Source of the DNA: Bacteroidota bacterium
GTDB lineage: Bacteria > Bacteroidota > Bacteroidia > Bacteroidales > F082
Direction of reading: 5' to 3'
DNA length: 45,283 nt
Assembly: GCA_016845105.1 (NCBI GenBank)
Contig: JAERTF010000049.1
Span: forward strand, 1 to 45,283
The notes below the pieces were generated by a model. It searched no databases, was not told where the DNA came from, and worked only from the letters and a program-made list of their open reading frames with translations. The position numbers were made by a program, and so were the translations under genes. This document shows, piece after piece, positions 45,013 to 45,283 of this stretch. Every line of letters starts with the position of its first letter. Position 1 is the stretch's first letter.

Positions 45013-45283
45013 GGCTCTACAATTAATAATGTATTATCTGTATATCCGTAATTAGTCATATTCCTGTAATGCTAGCAACAACAAGTCTATCAAAGATACG
45101 TTCTCCAAAATATCTTCGATTTAACTTATAAACAAACTCATCAAGATATAGTTGTAAATATTTTCTCTTGATTTTATGGTAATTTCCAACAAAGTTTCTT
45201 TTAGCATTGCTTATGGCTATATGAACCCATTTTAAAGTTTCTTTTGTGGTTTGCTCAGTCGATTTCTCAGATAAATGTATCTC
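45013..45283 (-). mobile_element. One end of an IS1595-family insertion sequence
   Basis: The transposase C-terminus (45056-45283) is followed by about 43 non-coding bases that end at GGCTCTACAATTAATAATG when read inward from 45013, a plausible terminal inverted repeat. The palindrome ATTGTAGAG-G-CTCTACAAT (45005-45023) spans the proposed junction. Family members make 8-base target duplications, so ATTGTAGA (45005-45012) is the candidate flank. The other end lies outside the window, so the exact boundary is inferred. Confidence 0.6.
45056..45283 (-). CDS. IS1595-family (ISXO2-like) transposase, C-terminal part
   Basis: The frame is open from the window edge to a TGA at 45058-45056 and gives 75 residues. 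The segment WVHIAISNAKRNFVGNYHKI followed by KRKYLQLYLDEFVYKLNRRY and FGERIFDRLVVASITGI is the characteristic C-terminus of the DDE transposase of the IS1595 / ISXO2 group: W-HxxISN-K, G-YH, YL-EF-Y--NRR. The N-terminal zinc ribbon and most of the catalytic domain lie outside the window. The reading frame shows no break, so the element may be intact. Confidence 0.85.
   Translation of the reverse strand, partial: EIHLSEKSTEQTTKETLKWVHIAISNAKRNFVGNYHKIKRKYLQLYLDEFVYKLNRRYFGERIFDRLVVASITGI

Noticed and set aside
1..45283. CRISPR array, prophage or defence island
   Set aside because: No regularly spaced repeats, phage structural genes, integrase or restriction and toxin-antitoxin genes were seen; the only mobile element evidence is the IS end at the right edge and the small repeat at 18.5 kb.

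Overview
The window is AT-rich chromosomal DNA from a member of the Bacteroidota, probably class Bacteroidia (for example a Marinilabiliales- or Bacteroidales-like marine or anaerobic lineage; I cannot name the species). The evidence is two secreted proteins with type IX secretion (T9SS) sorting domains, DUF4199 and DUF4831 proteins, a tricorn-type protease, type III glutamine synthetase, and promoters of the Bacteroidota type (-33 TTTG, -7 TAnnTTTG) in front of the tRNA, SRP RNA and several genes. I see no CRISPR array, prophage or defence island. Most of the window is ordinary core genome, with accessory material at about 14.0-15.3 kb, 18.2-20.8 kb, 34.8-41.4 kb and at the right edge.

Layout. 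1-1965 (minus): tsaD, coaD and the 5' part of a secreted protein. 1966-9748 (plus): a TamB-like giant whose TTG start abuts the tsaD start, then an AddA-type helicase-nuclease. 9939-13995 (plus): tricorn protease and a DUF922 metalloprotease-like protein. 14081-15298 (minus): a lipoprotein with a glycine-zipper segment. 15480-17752 (plus): alpha/beta hydrolase and DEAD-box RNA helicase. 17756-21647 (minus): OsmC-like protein, an intergenic repeat-like element, a discoidin plus GH-A glycosidase-like protein, tRNA-Lys(UUU), and a Sua5/YciO-family protein. 21835-21931 (minus): the small SRP RNA. 22021-26641 (plus): two DUF4199 membrane proteins, a GT2 glycosyltransferase, an SDR epimerase and a GT4 glycosyltransferase. 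26793-34769 (plus): CLC-type chloride transporter or channel with CBS domains, then closely packed gmhA, gmhB, a sodium:solute symporter and glnN, then a DUF4831 protein. 34840-41425 (minus): two T9SS cargo proteins with related N-termini. 41772-44954 (minus): dnaK and an outer-membrane-type lipoprotein. 45013-45283: one end of an IS1595-like insertion sequence with the transposase C-terminus.

Working together: tsaD and the Sua5-family gene both relate to t6A modification of ANN-decoding tRNAs, and a tRNA-Lys(UUU) that would be a substrate lies in the same window. GT2, SDR, GT4, gmhA and gmhB suggest surface glycan or heptose-nucleotide synthesis. TamB, SRP RNA and DnaK concern envelope biogenesis, protein targeting and folding. 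No convincing new multi-gene system is evident. The most useful second looks are the repeat element that supplies the 3' end of the glycosidase gene, the IS boundary next to a promoter, the CLC protein with altered key residues, and the tandem T9SS proteins with a large hairpin between them.
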